DNA of 64,000 nucleotides from Agarilytica sp045430285 (GCA_045430285.1 JAILXV010000005.1:248001-312000); one strand, 5' to 3'; numbered from the stretch's first letter, positions 9,793 to 19,306 are shown. The notes: generated by a model not told the origin, from the sequence alone. Translations and numbers: made by a program.

Positions 9793-10236
9793 CTATAAGG
9801 AGAGGGACATCATTTCTTCCGGCAAGGCTTCATCGTCATCACTTTCAGCAACGCTCGCTAACCACGAGTCCTCGCTCCAAAGCTCAAACTTTTTACCTAA
9901 ACCGACAAGCATGAGTTTTTTTTCTAAATTGGCGTAATCACGCAGGGTGGGCGGCACCAATACACGACCATTGGAGTCCAGCTCCAAGGTACAGGCATAG
10001 CCGATGAGCAATCGCTGCGCTCGAAGGGCAGCTTTATTAAAAGTAGGAAGTGCTTCTATCTTGGGAAGGATGTTTTGCCATTCGGCTTCGGGGTACACAA
10101 GCACGCACTTATCCTGCGTATGTGCCGTCATCACAATACGTCCACCACAGGTAGACGCAAGCAAATCCCGGTGCTTAGCCGGCACTGCTATACGCCCTTT
10201 GGCGTCCATATTTATTGAATGACTACCCTGATACAC
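9793..10236 (-). CDS. mraZ: MraZ, transcriptional repressor of the dcw operon
   Basis: MraZ is a ring-forming DNA-binding protein that represses its own division operon. The 147-residue product contains two AbrB-like half domains, each with a DxxxR-type motif: DAKGR at 11-15 and DSNGR at 87-91. The start is GTG at 10236; the downstream in-frame ATG would remove the first motif's strand. A promoter and a 10-bp-periodic operator array lie directly upstream (10267-10336), the arrangement expected for MraZ autoregulation. Confidence 0.96.
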   Translation of the reverse strand: MYQGSHSINMDAKGRIAVPAKHRDLLASTCGGRIVMTAHTQDKCVLVYPEAEWQNILPKIEALPTFNKAALRAQRLLIGYACTLELDSNGRVLVPPTLRDYANLEKKLMLVGLGKKFELWSEDSWLASVAESDDDEALPEEMMSLSL

Positions 10237-10266
10237 CCTAACTCACCACCAAAACCCAAATAAAAT

Positions 10267-10301
10267 CCACTAATAACCACTAAACACCACTTTACACCAC
10301 T
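10267..10301 (-). promoter_or_regulatory. MraZ operator: four AGTGG boxes at exact 10-bp spacing
   Basis: Reading the minus strand, the pentamer AGTGG recurs four times with exact 10-base period (plus-strand CCACT at 10267, 10277, 10287 and 10297). Weaker echoes lie at about 10308 and 10318. MraZ proteins are known to bind several short G-rich direct repeats spaced by about one helical turn upstream of mraZ. Here the array sits just downstream of the predicted -10 element, where binding would block the promoter. Confidence 0.85.
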
Positions 10302-10308
10302 ATTGCAC

Positions 10309-10336
10309 ACTATATTTCACCAGGAATCAAAGTCAA
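10309..10336 (-). promoter_or_regulatory. Sigma70-type promoter of the mraZ/dcw operon
   Basis: On the minus strand TTGACT (10336-10331) and TATAGT (10314-10309) are separated by 16 bases, a close match to the sigma70 consensus. The predicted start of transcription is near 10302, giving a leader of roughly 65 bases that contains the MraZ boxes. No other promoter this good was seen in the tightly packed operon downstream. Confidence 0.75.
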
Positions 10337-10339
10337 GGA

Positions 10340-10988
10340 ATTGACGCCCTGAAAATTACGTAACTTATTGAATTTATGGGATTTTTATGAAAAAGGGAGA
10401 AAAACAAGAAGAGTCAAAGCAAAAAAAACTCAACAAATACAATGCACTAGCTATGTATCCTAGAATTTAGATGAAGAAAAAGATTATTTTGGCTTAGAAA
10501 TGAGCGCCAATAGCTCGTATAAGCATATAGAATGCGACGATGGGCTGACAGAGCAGCTAGAGCTTGTAGCGTACCATTTTACGCATTTGATCAAATACGA
10601 GCGCTCAACGTTGATGCATGTCAAGTCCGCTGTCATCGCATCAATAACGATACTCAAACAGCTCATCTAACCACCCTACAAGAGCGACAGTCAATTCAGG
10701 CTCTGATTAACCCAGCCCCCTCCCAAGTGGCTCACCCCCAACAAAGAACCAATTGATCGATTTGGTCGTCAGATTGCTGCATGCAAAGTATGAATCATTT
10801 CTTTTTAGTCGCTAAATCGCAATTCATATCCGGTTATATTTCATGCCAGGTAGCTCTATATGATAGGATACGCGCAAAAAATAGGAGCTGAAAGTACATC
10901 GGACGTTATCCCTTTCTTCGATACCGCCACACTTTTCACCTCTCGGTAATATTCTGCTTAACCACGACTTAAATATCTGTCTTTATCA
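10340..10988. other. Intergenic region between mraZ and the giant lipoprotein gene
   Basis: About 650 bases separate the divergent mraZ and the giant surface lipoprotein. The part next to mraZ is A-rich. It contains one small open frame (10500-10670, listed separately). I see no tRNA, terminator, insertion sequence or clear promoter. In Pseudomonas rnpB lies just upstream of mraZ; here rnpB is about 8 kb away, so this region is one junction of an insertion or rearrangement. Confidence 0.5.
10500..10670 (+). CDS. Possible 56-residue protein or gene remnant
   Basis: An ATG-to-TAA frame encodes 56 residues with a protein-like composition: an acidic first half (ECDDGLTEQLELVAYHF) and a more basic, hydrophobic second half ending ITILKQLI. 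No convincing ribosome binding site precedes it. I do not recognise the sequence. It could be a small gene, the tail of a decayed gene brought in with the neighbouring insertion, or chance. Expression data or homologues would be needed to accept it. Confidence 0.25.
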   Translation: MSANSSYKHIECDDGLTEQLELVAYHFTHLIKYERSTLMHVKSAVIASITILKQLI

Positions 10989-11000
10989 TTGGGGGATGCC

Positions 11001-14000
11001 ATGGACGCTAGCACACGGACACTCAAAATATTTTGTTTAATCGTAACCGGAGCGTTTACCGCTGCGTGTGGTGGTGGGGGCAGCGGCGAAGATTCGAACC
11101 CTCCAACAACGCAAGCAAGCCCAAGCCCAAGCCCAAGCCCAAGCCCAAGCCCAAGCCCAAGCCCAAGCCCAAGCCCAAGCCCAAGCCCAAGCCCAAGCCC
11201 AAGCCCAAGCCCAAGCCCAAGCCCAACAAATTTTGCGCCGGTTGCGTCAGAGGTCCAAGTCATCGATAACAATGGCGAAAGCGCCATTGTCGGAGACACT
11301 CTAGCGCTTTCGTACGTTTATTCAGACTCAGAAAACGAGGAGGAAGGCACAAGCCTAATCCAGTGGTATCGCGATGGAGGTGAAATCAGCAACGCAGAGG
11401 CTCCGGAATATATCGTAACCGCACAAGATTCAGGAGCGGCCTTAAGCGTTAGCGTTAGCCCTGTCGCACAGGCAGGCGAAAGCCCAGGGGCTGAAGTCTC
11501 GTCGCCGTCCATCGACATCCTAAATAGCGCCCCCTACGCAAGCGAAGTTTCAGCGACAGACAGCAACGGTGGCGCACTCCAAGTGTGGGATACGCTCACC
11601 GCATCCTATGTATTCACCGATCTCGACTTAGACCTGGAAGGCGATACGCGCTTTAGGTGGCTACGAAATGGCTCTGAACTTGTCGGTAGCGAATCCAGTT
11701 ATACATTGCAAATGGACGATAACGCACAAAGTATTTCGCTTGAGGTAACACCGGTTGCACTAAGCGGAACCATGGAAGGCAACCCTATTATTTCTGAAAC
11801 CTATAATATCGAAGAATCAGATTTCTCGCCTGATGCCTTCAACTTTATTAGTCAGACAAATGCCACAATTGGGCAACCTTTAACATCAAACGCCATTACA
11901 GTATCAGGTATTAATACAGCCACTCTTATCAGAGTTCAAAACGGAGAATACAGGATCAACCAAGACGATTTTACATCTGCCGATGCATTTGTTTCGCTAA
12001 ACGATACTGTAGAAATAAGGTTAACCCCAACAGCACCACTCGGATCTGAAACCATTGCAATATTGACGATTGGAGACGTAACACGCGAATTTTCTGTCAC
12101 CAGCCAACTCCAGAACACCCCTCCGTACTGGGATAGTTTTGAACATAGCAATACTTCGATTCAAATTGCAGATTTCGATTCCGATTTCTACAATATAATC
12201 CCTGCAGATATCGATAATGATTCCCACCCGGATATCGTTGTCTTACGTAGCGATACAGGGGAAATCTTATGGCTGAAAAATAACGGTGATATCAACCCTC
12301 AATTTATTGAAAACACGATCGCATCATCCTACGCTCAGACATCTATAGGCCTTGTGAATGACATCGATATGGATGGGGATAACGATATCGTCATCTACTC
12401 TAATGACGAGAACCTTATCATTTGGTACGAAAATAATGGGCTTCCAGAACCTAACTTTACAGAGCACCCCATTAGCTTAACCGCAGAAAACCTTAGTGAT
12501 TTTAAGATAGCCGATTTAGATAAAGACAATGATAACGATATCATTTTTAGAGCGGGGGAAGATATTTATTGGCTAGAGAATAATGGTACATTCAGCGAAC
12601 AGATCATTCCCCTGGAACTCGATGCCTTTGGAACCGTTTCACTACTGATAGAAGATTTTGACGGTGACACTCACCTCGACCTTGTATTTACACAAGTGGA
12701 CCCCGGCTTCACTTCAGGATTTGAAGAAACGAGACTGTATGTTGCCATTAATAACGGTGGCAACAATCCAACCTTTGAACCTACTCAAATCGCTTACTGG
12801 AATCGTGCGCTATATATGCATTTAGCCAGTGGTGATTTCGATAACGACGGCGATCTTGATATTGTCACTTCCTCCACTACAGATCATAGAGTTGAATGGC
12901 ACGAAAATACTTTTGCAATAGATCAAGACTTTATTCCCCATGACATATACGCCTCAAACCCTGAACTTGAACCGCACTTTATTCGAAGGTTTAACACCGC
13001 TGATATTGACGGTGATGGCGATTCCGATTTTACTGCCAACTACCTAGAAAATGGCGGTGTTGTATTTTTTGAAAACAGAACACTGGACTTTTGGGAACAC
13101 GACATCGGGAATATCGACAATACCTGGGACACTGAAATTCTAGATCTAAATGGCGATGGCACCCAAAATTTTGTTGGAATATTAGTAGACGAACAGGCGA
13201 TTTATTGGGTACCTATCAATCCAGAACAACACTACGTTACCAGTGGCCGCTCGATCGCTTTCACACACACCGCCCTCGATACGGATGATAACAGCATAAG
13301 TTATTCAATCTCCGGCAGTGATACCGATTTTTTCGGGATTGACCCCGTGACGGGCTTAATAAGCTTTGGCAACGCGCCAGACTTCAACAATCCACTCGAT
13401 GCTAACCGCGACAACATTTATGAATTAACTTTGATCGCTAGCGACGGAGTAAACAGCATACAACGCCCAATCGAAGTACATGTTCTCGCCATCGGAATTG
13501 ACTCGGATAATGACGGAGTACTAAACGAAAATGATGAATACCCTAATGATCCTGAACACTCCACACTGGCTGACACAAATGCAGCACCATATTGGCTCGA
13601 ATATGAGCTTAGCCAAGAACCCGAAATTTTAATTTCGTTAGATAACACATTCTTCGCGAACCATGCCGATTTAAACAACGACGGTCATGAAGATATTGTC
13701 GCCAGCATTCCCGATAGCAACACACTTGCCTGGTTTCAAAACGATGGCAACCTATCTCCAAGTTATTCACGCCACGATATCGCAATCAGCTTAACTGATC
13801 CTCGCGGAGCCAAACCTATAGATTTTGACGGTGACAACGATATCGATCTCGTTGTCTACTCTGGCGGTAATGATGGATTTGCATGGTATGAAAACAGCGG
13901 CACAACAAACCCAACGTTTGCCGAACATATTATTTCGAGTGATCCGATTACAAGCGGATATAACTTTAGAGTCGCTGATTTAGACAATGATAATGACCTG

Positions 14001-17000
14001 GATATCATATGGCTAGAAAACAACAGTATTTCGTGGTTGAAAAATGACGGGAGCAACGCTCTCTTTTCTCGCGCTGAGCTAATATCAGATCTCAATACGA
14101 GCTTTCGCTTTGAATTAGGCCATTTTAACAGAGACGATTATTTGGACGTCGTTGTTGGGACATTTAATTCAAGGTTCGACGGTACATATTTAAGGCTATA
14201 CGCCCATTCCGGCGCATCAGATCCAACCTTTGATAGCTCAACACTATTCTCAGGGTATGAGACAACAAATTCGACATCTTTTTCTCTTGGGGATATTGAT
14301 AACGATAGCGATTTAGATCTTGTCGCATTCAATACCAATCAAAATAGCGTAGGCTGGCTTGAAAACTCAGAGCCTTGTTTTTGCTATCTTGATTTCCACC
14401 AAATCGAGACCAACGATAACAACTCATACTACCCCTTTAAAACCTCAGATATTGATGGCGATGGCGACATGGACTTCCTGGCAAGTTCATTCGATAGCGA
14501 TACAATGCTATCTAGCGTCGTTTATTACGATAATACCGACCTAGAATTTACTGAAACCCCACTTTTTTCTTTCGAGTTTGCCGGAGGCATACGACCCGTA
14601 GATTTAAACAATGACGGCGTAATCAACATAATGTTTCACAGCATGTTCGGAAATGACCTTTATTGGCTGCCAGCGCCTGCTTATGAGTACAACGTCACAG
14701 AGGGCAACGAATTTAGTTTCTCGTTTTTGGCCGGTGATACTGATGGCGACCTCATCACATACAGCCTAGAAGGATCAGACCATTCCATTTTTTCAATAGA
14801 CAGTAGTACGGGCGAAATATCACTCTCAGAAGTACCACCATTTAATTCGCCCACAGATCAAGACGAAAATAATATTTACGAATTTACTATCATTGCCTCA
14901 GATGGCATTGAATCCACATTAAAACAAGTACGTGTTTATGTATTACAAATCGGTGCGGACAACGATGGCGATGGTGTATTAAACGAAAACGACGCATTCC
15001 CAAGCGATCCAAATGAATCAATCGACACCGATGGTGATCGTGTCGGCAACAACGAAGATTCAGATGATGATAATGATGGCGTCGATGATGTCTACGATAG
15101 TGCACCATTGTCGGCCGAAAGCTACTCTCGCCCTGAATGGAACCTGGTTACAGATATTCAAGAGCCAGAACATATACGCGATATCACACTTGGGCCCTTT
15201 GGCTTTCATACAGCCGATATCAACTCAGATGGTTTTGATGACTTCGTCTCGTTCCAGAATGGGACCGCCATACATATAGCCCTCCATACAGGACAAGAAG
15301 ATCCAGACTTCGAAGACATTAGCGTTGAAATAGGCCAGATCACCCACATTGCAACATCCGACATTGATAACGATGGCGATCTCGACTTTATAACCGCCAA
15401 TCCAATTACCAACGAATTAATATGGTTAGAAAACAACGGCGAACAACGCCCAACATTCACAGAACAACTTATTGATACCGCGTCGATCAGTGGCGTGACG
15501 ATTAAAGATATCGACGGCGATGGTAACCTAGACATCCTTGGGGTCACGAACGAAGAAGCTGTTCAATATATTTCTGATGGTGAGCAAGACCCAACCTTTT
15601 CCGCTGCTAATACAGGAATAAATATTCCTCTTTACTCCTATACGGCATTAGCCGACTTTAACAATGACGAAAACATCGACATTGCATCAGTAAATCAACT
15701 CTCCCAAGATGTTCTCGTCTGGCATGAAAGCGATGGCGCATCTATACCAAACTTTTCCTCACATAGCATTTATTCGGATGAGTACAGTTCAGTTAATTTT
15801 TCTCCGATATTTTCAGAGGATCTAAATAATGACGGCACGCCAGATATTATTACATCCGACACCTCCGAGTTTGGCATTCGCTGGTTCGAAAATTCTAATG
15901 AAATGCCAACGCCAGAGTTTACACTTCATCAAATTTCAAGCGTATTCGAGAACGTCCGCCCTGTTAAGCTCTTTGATTTTGACAATGACAATGACTTAGA
16001 TATTCTATCCGTCGGCGATAACGGTACAGGCGGTATATCCTTACATTTAAATAACGGAAATAATGCTCCGAACTTTAATGAAATACTAATACATTCAACA
16101 TCAGATTTTACCGTACTAGCTGATATTAGCGACTTTAATGCAGACGGCCACCCTGATTTCATTATTGCTTCATACACGCCAGACCCATACCCCAATCACA
16201 ATGTCGGAGAAGGCACAATCCAATGGCTGCCATTCCGACACCGTTATGCAGGTGTGATCGAAGGAGAAACCTGGTCATTTACCGAGGGCGCAACCGATGA
16301 GGATGGTAATACACTAAGCTATTCTATTAGCGGTGACGACGTCGATTTTTTTGAAATCGAACCAACAAGTGGAGAATTAACATTTTCCAACGCGCCGAAT
16401 GTAAGCTCCCCCCAAGACGCAAACAACGATAATGTATATCAAATAGAAATTACCGTAAGCGATGGCTTTTCTAGTCGCTCTCGCATTATCGCTGTTCGAG
16501 TACTAGAACAGGGTGGCGATTTCGACGGAGACGGCGCAGTAAATGAGGACGATGCCTTACCTCTGCAAGCAGAAGAAACAGTGGATTCCGATGGCGACCG
16601 TATTGGGGATAACCGCGATTTAGATCACGATAATGATGGCATTCCTAACACTGAAGACAACGCGCCACTCGATGCAAATAGCGCGTACGGCCCTAGATGG
16701 GAAGAAAACCGACCATTTGATGTAGATACCATCCCACTGGAATTTTCCAACCCCTCGTTCACTGGTCTTGCCGATGTTAACGGTGATGGAAATTTAGATA
16801 TTCTAACTGCTTCAACCGAACAGAATGTCTACTGGCTCGAAAATGACGGCAACAGCAGCCCATCGTTTACGCAACACCTCGTTACTGAAAGTGCCTTAAG
16901 TGCTCAAATGAAAGGTGTTGATATAGATGGAGACCTCGACACGGACATACTCATTTCCGACTTTTCCGACACTAATGGCACCATTGCGTGGTATGAAAAT

Positions 17001-18056
17001 AACGGCGAATCACTGCCCTCATTTACTCAACATACTATTTCAGATATTCCCACCCCAATCGTCAATGCTATTGAAGATATCGACGGTGACGGTGACCTCG
17101 ACTTAGTTTCCACATTCTTTAGTGGTGCCACTAGCGTTTATCTCTATCGAAACAACGGTGAACTAACGCCAACATTCTCTGAAGTGGATTTACAACTAGA
17201 GGACAGGGGCTGGATAGGATTAGATGTTTCTGACATAAACAACGACGGTGCTGCTGATATAGTACTTAGCTCTCGAGACCCGTTTTCCGTTAGTTTTTTT
17301 GAAAATAGTGGCGATACCATACCCACTTTTACTGAACAACAGATCTACACAACAGAAGAGGTGGATACATCAATCATTCTCACAAGCGATTTTGATGCAG
17401 ACGGTGCGATTGACGTACTATTTAGCACCTCTGATAACAACACGGTACTTCACAGTTATATCAACGACGGCTTTATGGAGCCTGAGTTTATCGCTTCACC
17501 ACCTACCACCTTTACGTCAGAAGAATTTTTATCAACAACCGTGAATTATAATAATGATAACCGCCCAGATTTATTGACATACTCGCCCAACGAAGGCACG
17601 GTCAATATTCTTATCAACCAAAGCAGTAATACAGGCCCAACCTTCGAGCCTATCTTTGGCGAAGCGCCAATATTCACAGGAGCATCAAACCCTCGAGAAC
17701 CCGCTATCGGCGATATCAACAACGACGGAATCTCAGAAATTCTCGTTGCCGGATTAGTTGAAGGCACACTGTTTGTTGTGACTCGCCCATACATTACAAG
17801 CGCTTCTGGGAGTATAGATGTCGCGACATTCTCTGCTGAAGATGGCGACGGAAACGCTGTATCCTACTCCATTATTGATGGAAATGACCAAGATTTATTC
17901 TCTATTGATACAACAGGACATATCAGGTTTATTGAGTCACCCGACTACACAAACCCTTCTGATTACGATTCAAATAACGTTTATGAAATATTAATCGAAG
18001 CAAGCGATGGCTTCACCTCTACAACTAAAGGAATACTCATAAAGGTCTTGCCTTAA
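11001..18056 (+). CDS. Giant modular surface lipoprotein: Ser-Pro stalk, Ig-like domains, four FG-GAP propeller/cadherin/TSP3 modules
   Basis: The ATG at 11001 follows GGGGGA at 10991 and gives about 2351 residues. A lipoprotein signal ends at a TAAC lipobox (Cys23), followed by glycines and a Ser-Pro stalk of 18 dipeptides (residues 40-75). Two Ig-like beta domains (about 78-275) and a linker domain follow. Then come four modules, with propellers starting near residues 372, 860, 1373 and 1895. Each propeller has many FG-GAP/VCBS-type calcium loops of the form DxDxDGDxD, followed by W-x-ENNG segments. Each ends in a cadherin-like domain; the first three also carry a thrombospondin-3-like Asp-rich linker. 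No catalytic domain is seen. A calcium-stabilised surface adhesin or glycan-binding protein is inference. It interrupts the mraZ-rnpB neighbourhood in reverse orientation, suggesting acquisition. Confidence 0.85.
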   Translation: MDASTRTLKIFCLIVTGAFTAACGGGGSGEDSNPPTTQASPSPSPSPSPSPSPSPSPSPSPSPSPSPSPSPSPSPTNFAPVASEVQVIDNNGESAIVGDTLALSYVYSDSENEEEGTSLIQWYRDGGEISNAEAPEYIVTAQDSGAALSVSVSPVAQAGESPGAEVSSPSIDILNSAPYASEVSATDSNGGALQVWDTLTASYVFTDLDLDLEGDTRFRWLRNGSELVGSESSYTLQMDDNAQSISLEVTPVALSGTMEGNPIISETYNIEESDFSPDAFNFISQTNATIGQPLTSNAITVSGINTATLIRVQNGEYRINQDDFTSADAFVSLNDTVEIRLTPTAPLGSETIAILTIGDVTREFSVTSQLQNTPPYWDSFEHSNTSIQIADFDSDFYNIIPADIDNDSHPDIVVLRSDTGEILWLKNNGDINPQFIENTIASSYAQTSIGLVNDIDMDGDNDIVIYSNDENLIIWYENNGLPEPNFTEHPISLTAENLSDFKIADLDKDNDNDIIFRAGEDIYWLENNGTFSEQIIPLELDAFGTVSLLIEDFDGDTHLDLVFTQVDPGFTSGFEETRLYVAINNGGNNPTFEPTQIAYWNRALYMHLASGDFDNDGDLDIVTSSTTDHRVEWHENTFAIDQDFIPHDIYASNPELEPHFIRRFNTADIDGDGDSDFTANYLENGGVVFFENRTLDFWEHDIGNIDNTWDTEILDLNGDGTQNFVGILVDEQAIYWVPINPEQHYVTSGRSIAFTHTALDTDDNSISYSISGSDTDFFGIDPVTGLISFGNAPDFNNPLDANRDNIYELTLIASDGVNSIQRPIEVHVLAIGIDSDNDGVLNENDEYPNDPEHSTLADTNAAPYWLEYELSQEPEILISLDNTFFANHADLNNDGHEDIVASIPDSNTLAWFQNDGNLSPSYSRHDIAISLTDPRGAKPIDFDGDNDIDLVVYSGGNDGFAWYENSGTTNPTFAEHIISSDPITSGYNFRVADLDNDNDLDIIWLENNSISWLKNDGSNALFSRAELISDLNTSFRFELGHFNRDDYLDVVVGTFNSRFDGTYLRLYAHSGASDPTFDSSTLFSGYETTNSTSFSLGDIDNDSDLDLVAFNTNQNSVGWLENSEPCFCYLDFHQIETNDNNSYYPFKTSDIDGDGDMDFLASSFDSDTMLSSVVYYDNTDLEFTETPLFSFEFAGGIRPVDLNNDGVINIMFHSMFGNDLYWLPAPAYEYNVTEGNEFSFSFLAGDTDGDLITYSLEGSDHSIFSIDSSTGEISLSEVPPFNSPTDQDENNIYEFTIIASDGIESTLKQVRVYVLQIGADNDGDGVLNENDAFPSDPNESIDTDGDRVGNNEDSDDDNDGVDDVYDSAPLSAESYSRPEWNLVTDIQEPEHIRDITLGPFGFHTADINSDGFDDFVSFQNGTAIHIALHTGQEDPDFEDISVEIGQITHIATSDIDNDGDLDFITANPITNELIWLENNGEQRPTFTEQLIDTASISGVTIKDIDGDGNLDILGVTNEEAVQYISDGEQDPTFSAANTGINIPLYSYTALADFNNDENIDIASVNQLSQDVLVWHESDGASIPNFSSHSIYSDEYSSVNFSPIFSEDLNNDGTPDIITSDTSEFGIRWFENSNEMPTPEFTLHQISSVFENVRPVKLFDFDNDNDLDILSVGDNGTGGISLHLNNGNNAPNFNEILIHSTSDFTVLADISDFNADGHPDFIIASYTPDPYPNHNVGEGTIQWLPFRHRYAGVIEGETWSFTEGATDEDGNTLSYSISGDDVDFFEIEPTSGELTFSNAPNVSSPQDANNDNVYQIEITVSDGFSSRSRIIAVRVLEQGGDFDGDGAVNEDDALPLQAEETVDSDGDRIGDNRDLDHDNDGIPNTEDNAPLDANSAYGPRWEENRPFDVDTIPLEFSNPSFTGLADVNGDGNLDILTASTEQNVYWLENDGNSSPSFTQHLVTESALSAQMKGVDIDGDLDTDILISDFSDTNGTIAWYENNGESLPSFTQHTISDIPTPIVNAIEDIDGDGDLDLVSTFFSGATSVYLYRNNGELTPTFSEVDLQLEDRGWIGLDVSDINNDGAADIVLSSRDPFSVSFFENSGDTIPTFTEQQIYTTEEVDTSIILTSDFDADGAIDVLFSTSDNNTVLHSYINDGFMEPEFIASPPTTFTSEEFLSTTVNYNNDNRPDLLTYSPNEGTVNILINQSSNTGPTFEPIFGEAPIFTGASNPREPAIGDINNDGISEILVAGLVEGTLFVVTRPYITSASGSIDVATFSAEDGDGNAVSYSIIDGNDQDLFSIDTTGHIRFIESPDYTNPSDYDSNNVYEILIEASDGFTSTTKGILIKVLP
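11118..11225 (+). repeat. Perfect (AGCCCA)18 hexanucleotide repeat encoding a Ser-Pro stalk
   Basis: Eighteen uninterrupted copies of AGCCCA (108 bases) encode Ser-Pro repeated 18 times. The unit is two codons, so gain or loss of copies would lengthen or shorten the stalk without a frameshift. Perfect identity of all copies points to recent expansion or ongoing slippage. The tract keeps several other frames open on both strands, which are spurious. Confidence 0.97.
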
Positions 18057-18065
18057 AAAATACGG

Positions 18066-18102
18066 GCGTATTGAACATAACATAACCAAATACTCAATAC
18101 GC
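18066..18102 (-). terminator. Hairpin with T-run on the minus strand, after the giant gene
   Basis: A perfect 9-base inverted repeat (GCGTATTGA and its complement) encloses 19 bases. Read on the minus strand it is followed by CCGTATTTTTT, giving a T-run a few bases after the stem, so it could terminate transcription arriving from rnpB. On the plus strand no T-run follows. The loop is long, so confidence is modest. Confidence 0.45.
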
Positions 18103-18339
18103 TCGCGTTATCTCGGCTCAATTGCAATCACTCGCTTCAGCCTGGCGTAAGTCTTTATCTAAAACAAAGAATAACTGACCTTCGAGAACTGTAATAGAAA
18201 AGGTTATCCAGCAAAAATATATTATGGATATCAAAGGTAAGCTTAACGTTTATAAGCAAATTCCAATTGAGCGTTTCACCTAACACGCTAAAATTGAAAG
18301 CGAAAACCTCGCATACATACACGCTAAACAGAAAAAAAA

Positions 18340-18687
18340 TGGAGTTGGCCGATAAGCCGGGTTCTGTCGTGGACAATCATTCATCTGGAGCCAGCGTCAC
18401 CACTGGCTTCAAGCGACCTACCCGAATCCAGCGCGGGCCACGCCAATGGATTCCTATTTGGTCTTGCTCCGAACGGGGTTTACCATCGCCACAGACTGTT
18501 GCCAGCTGCGCGGTGCGCTCTTACCGCACCTTTTCACCCTTACCCTCACGAATGAAGGCGGTATACTTTCTGCTGCACTTTCCGTAGGTTCACACCCCCC
18601 AGGGGTTACCTGGCGTTCTGCCCTATGGAGCCCGGACTTTCCTCGCAGTGATCGTGAGACCCCAGCGCGATTGCCTGGCCAACTCCA
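18340..18687 (-). ncRNA. rnpB: RNase P RNA (bacterial type A)
   Basis: The catalytic RNA of RNase P matures the 5' ends of tRNAs. On the minus strand the P1 helix is visible as TGGAGTTGGCC at the 5' end and GGCCAACTCCA at the 3' end (11 pairs). Between them lie GAGGAAAGTCCGGGCTCC near the 5' side, a CAGGTAACCCCTGG-like P8/P9 region, ACAGTCTGTGGC and, near the 3' end, CCACGACAGAACCCGGCTTATCGGCC, all hallmarks of RNase P RNA. A run of eight T residues follows the P1 strand and may end transcription. The long open frames across this segment are not genes. Confidence 0.97.
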
Positions 18688-18739
18688 GGTGCGAAGGTAC
18701 TTAATTTGGTCGTAAGAAACAAGCGAAGAAGCAAAACCC

Positions 18740-19303
18740 TTAGAAATAAACGTATTGTTCATCCACCAACAAACGCTGCACCTCGGCAGGACCGAAGGGA
18801 ACCGTTTCGATAAACGGAGGGAGTGCGTCACTGGTTTCACCCAGCAAGCCAAGGCGCGTCTGACACACTTTGACATCCACCACGTTAAAGGCAGAAAGCT
18901 TAGCCGCCAAATCGACAATGGATTTGTATTGTTGATAGTTACCTTTAATAAAGATCTGTACCTCTGGCCCGTGGAGCACAAAGGCTAAAGGCTCATCCGC
19001 TGCACTCACATCACCACGTCGATACAGCTCTTCCGCGCGAAGTAGCGCGCCTTTTAGATCATCGGGGGAGTTTAGAAGGATTCTCGCCAAATACCCATTT
19101 GCCGGATCAAGACTGGGGATATCAACACTCTGAGCCAGCCCTCCCGTCGATGAATCGCTAGAAAAGGACACATTTGACTCTGAGGGGGAAGAAATTGGCA
19201 CAGCGCTAATAGTATGGGAAGCACTATTACGCCCAATCATATAACCGGCAAGAGCAACCGTGATCGCCAAGCAAGCTGCAACCAAGAAAAGGGAGAGTCG
19301 CAT
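18740..19303 (-). CDS. Membrane-anchored DsrE-like protein
   Basis: The 187-residue product has one N-terminal hydrophobic segment (about 5-24; signal anchor or signal peptide), a Ser-rich linker and a C-terminal domain of about 115 residues. Segments such as LHGPEVQIFIKGNY, IDVKVCQTRLG-like (VVDVKVCQTRLG) and LPPFIETVPFGPAE resemble the DsrE/DsrF-like fold, with a single cysteine where these proteins often carry one. DsrE proteins bind or relay sulfur, but no such role can be assigned here. It starts three bases downstream of the erpA stop and is probably cotranscribed, which hints at a link to Fe-S or sulfur handling in the periplasm. That link is inference. Confidence 0.65.
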   Translation of the reverse strand: MRLSLFLVAACLAITVALAGYMIGRNSASHTISAVPISSPSESNVSFSSDSSTGGLAQSVDIPSLDPANGYLARILLNSPDDLKGALLRAEELYRRGDVSAADEPLAFVLHGPEVQIFIKGNYQQYKSIVDLAAKLSAFNVVDVKVCQTRLGLLGETSDALPPFIETVPFGPAEVQRLLVDEQYVYF

Positions 19304-19306
19304 AAA

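Noticed and set aside
10532..10756. 74-codon frame in the mraZ/giant gene spacer
   Set aside because: It overlaps the better small frame at 10500 and has poor composition (many Gln, Pro and Arg codons) and no ribosome binding site.
11090..11105. GATTCGAACCC resembling a tRNA T-loop
   Set aside because: It lies inside the giant gene's coding frame, and no acceptor stem, D-arm or anticodon arm pairs around it.
10958..11304. Several overlapping frames coding Pro-Lys, Ala-Gln or Gly-Leu repeats around the hexanucleotide array
   Set aside because: A 6-base repeat keeps every frame open. Only the frame with a lipoprotein signal, ribosome binding site and long continuation is real.
18454..18981. 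Long open frames on both strands across the RNase P RNA
   Set aside because: The P1 helix and conserved RNase P RNA segments explain this sequence; the frames are chance openings in a structured RNA gene.
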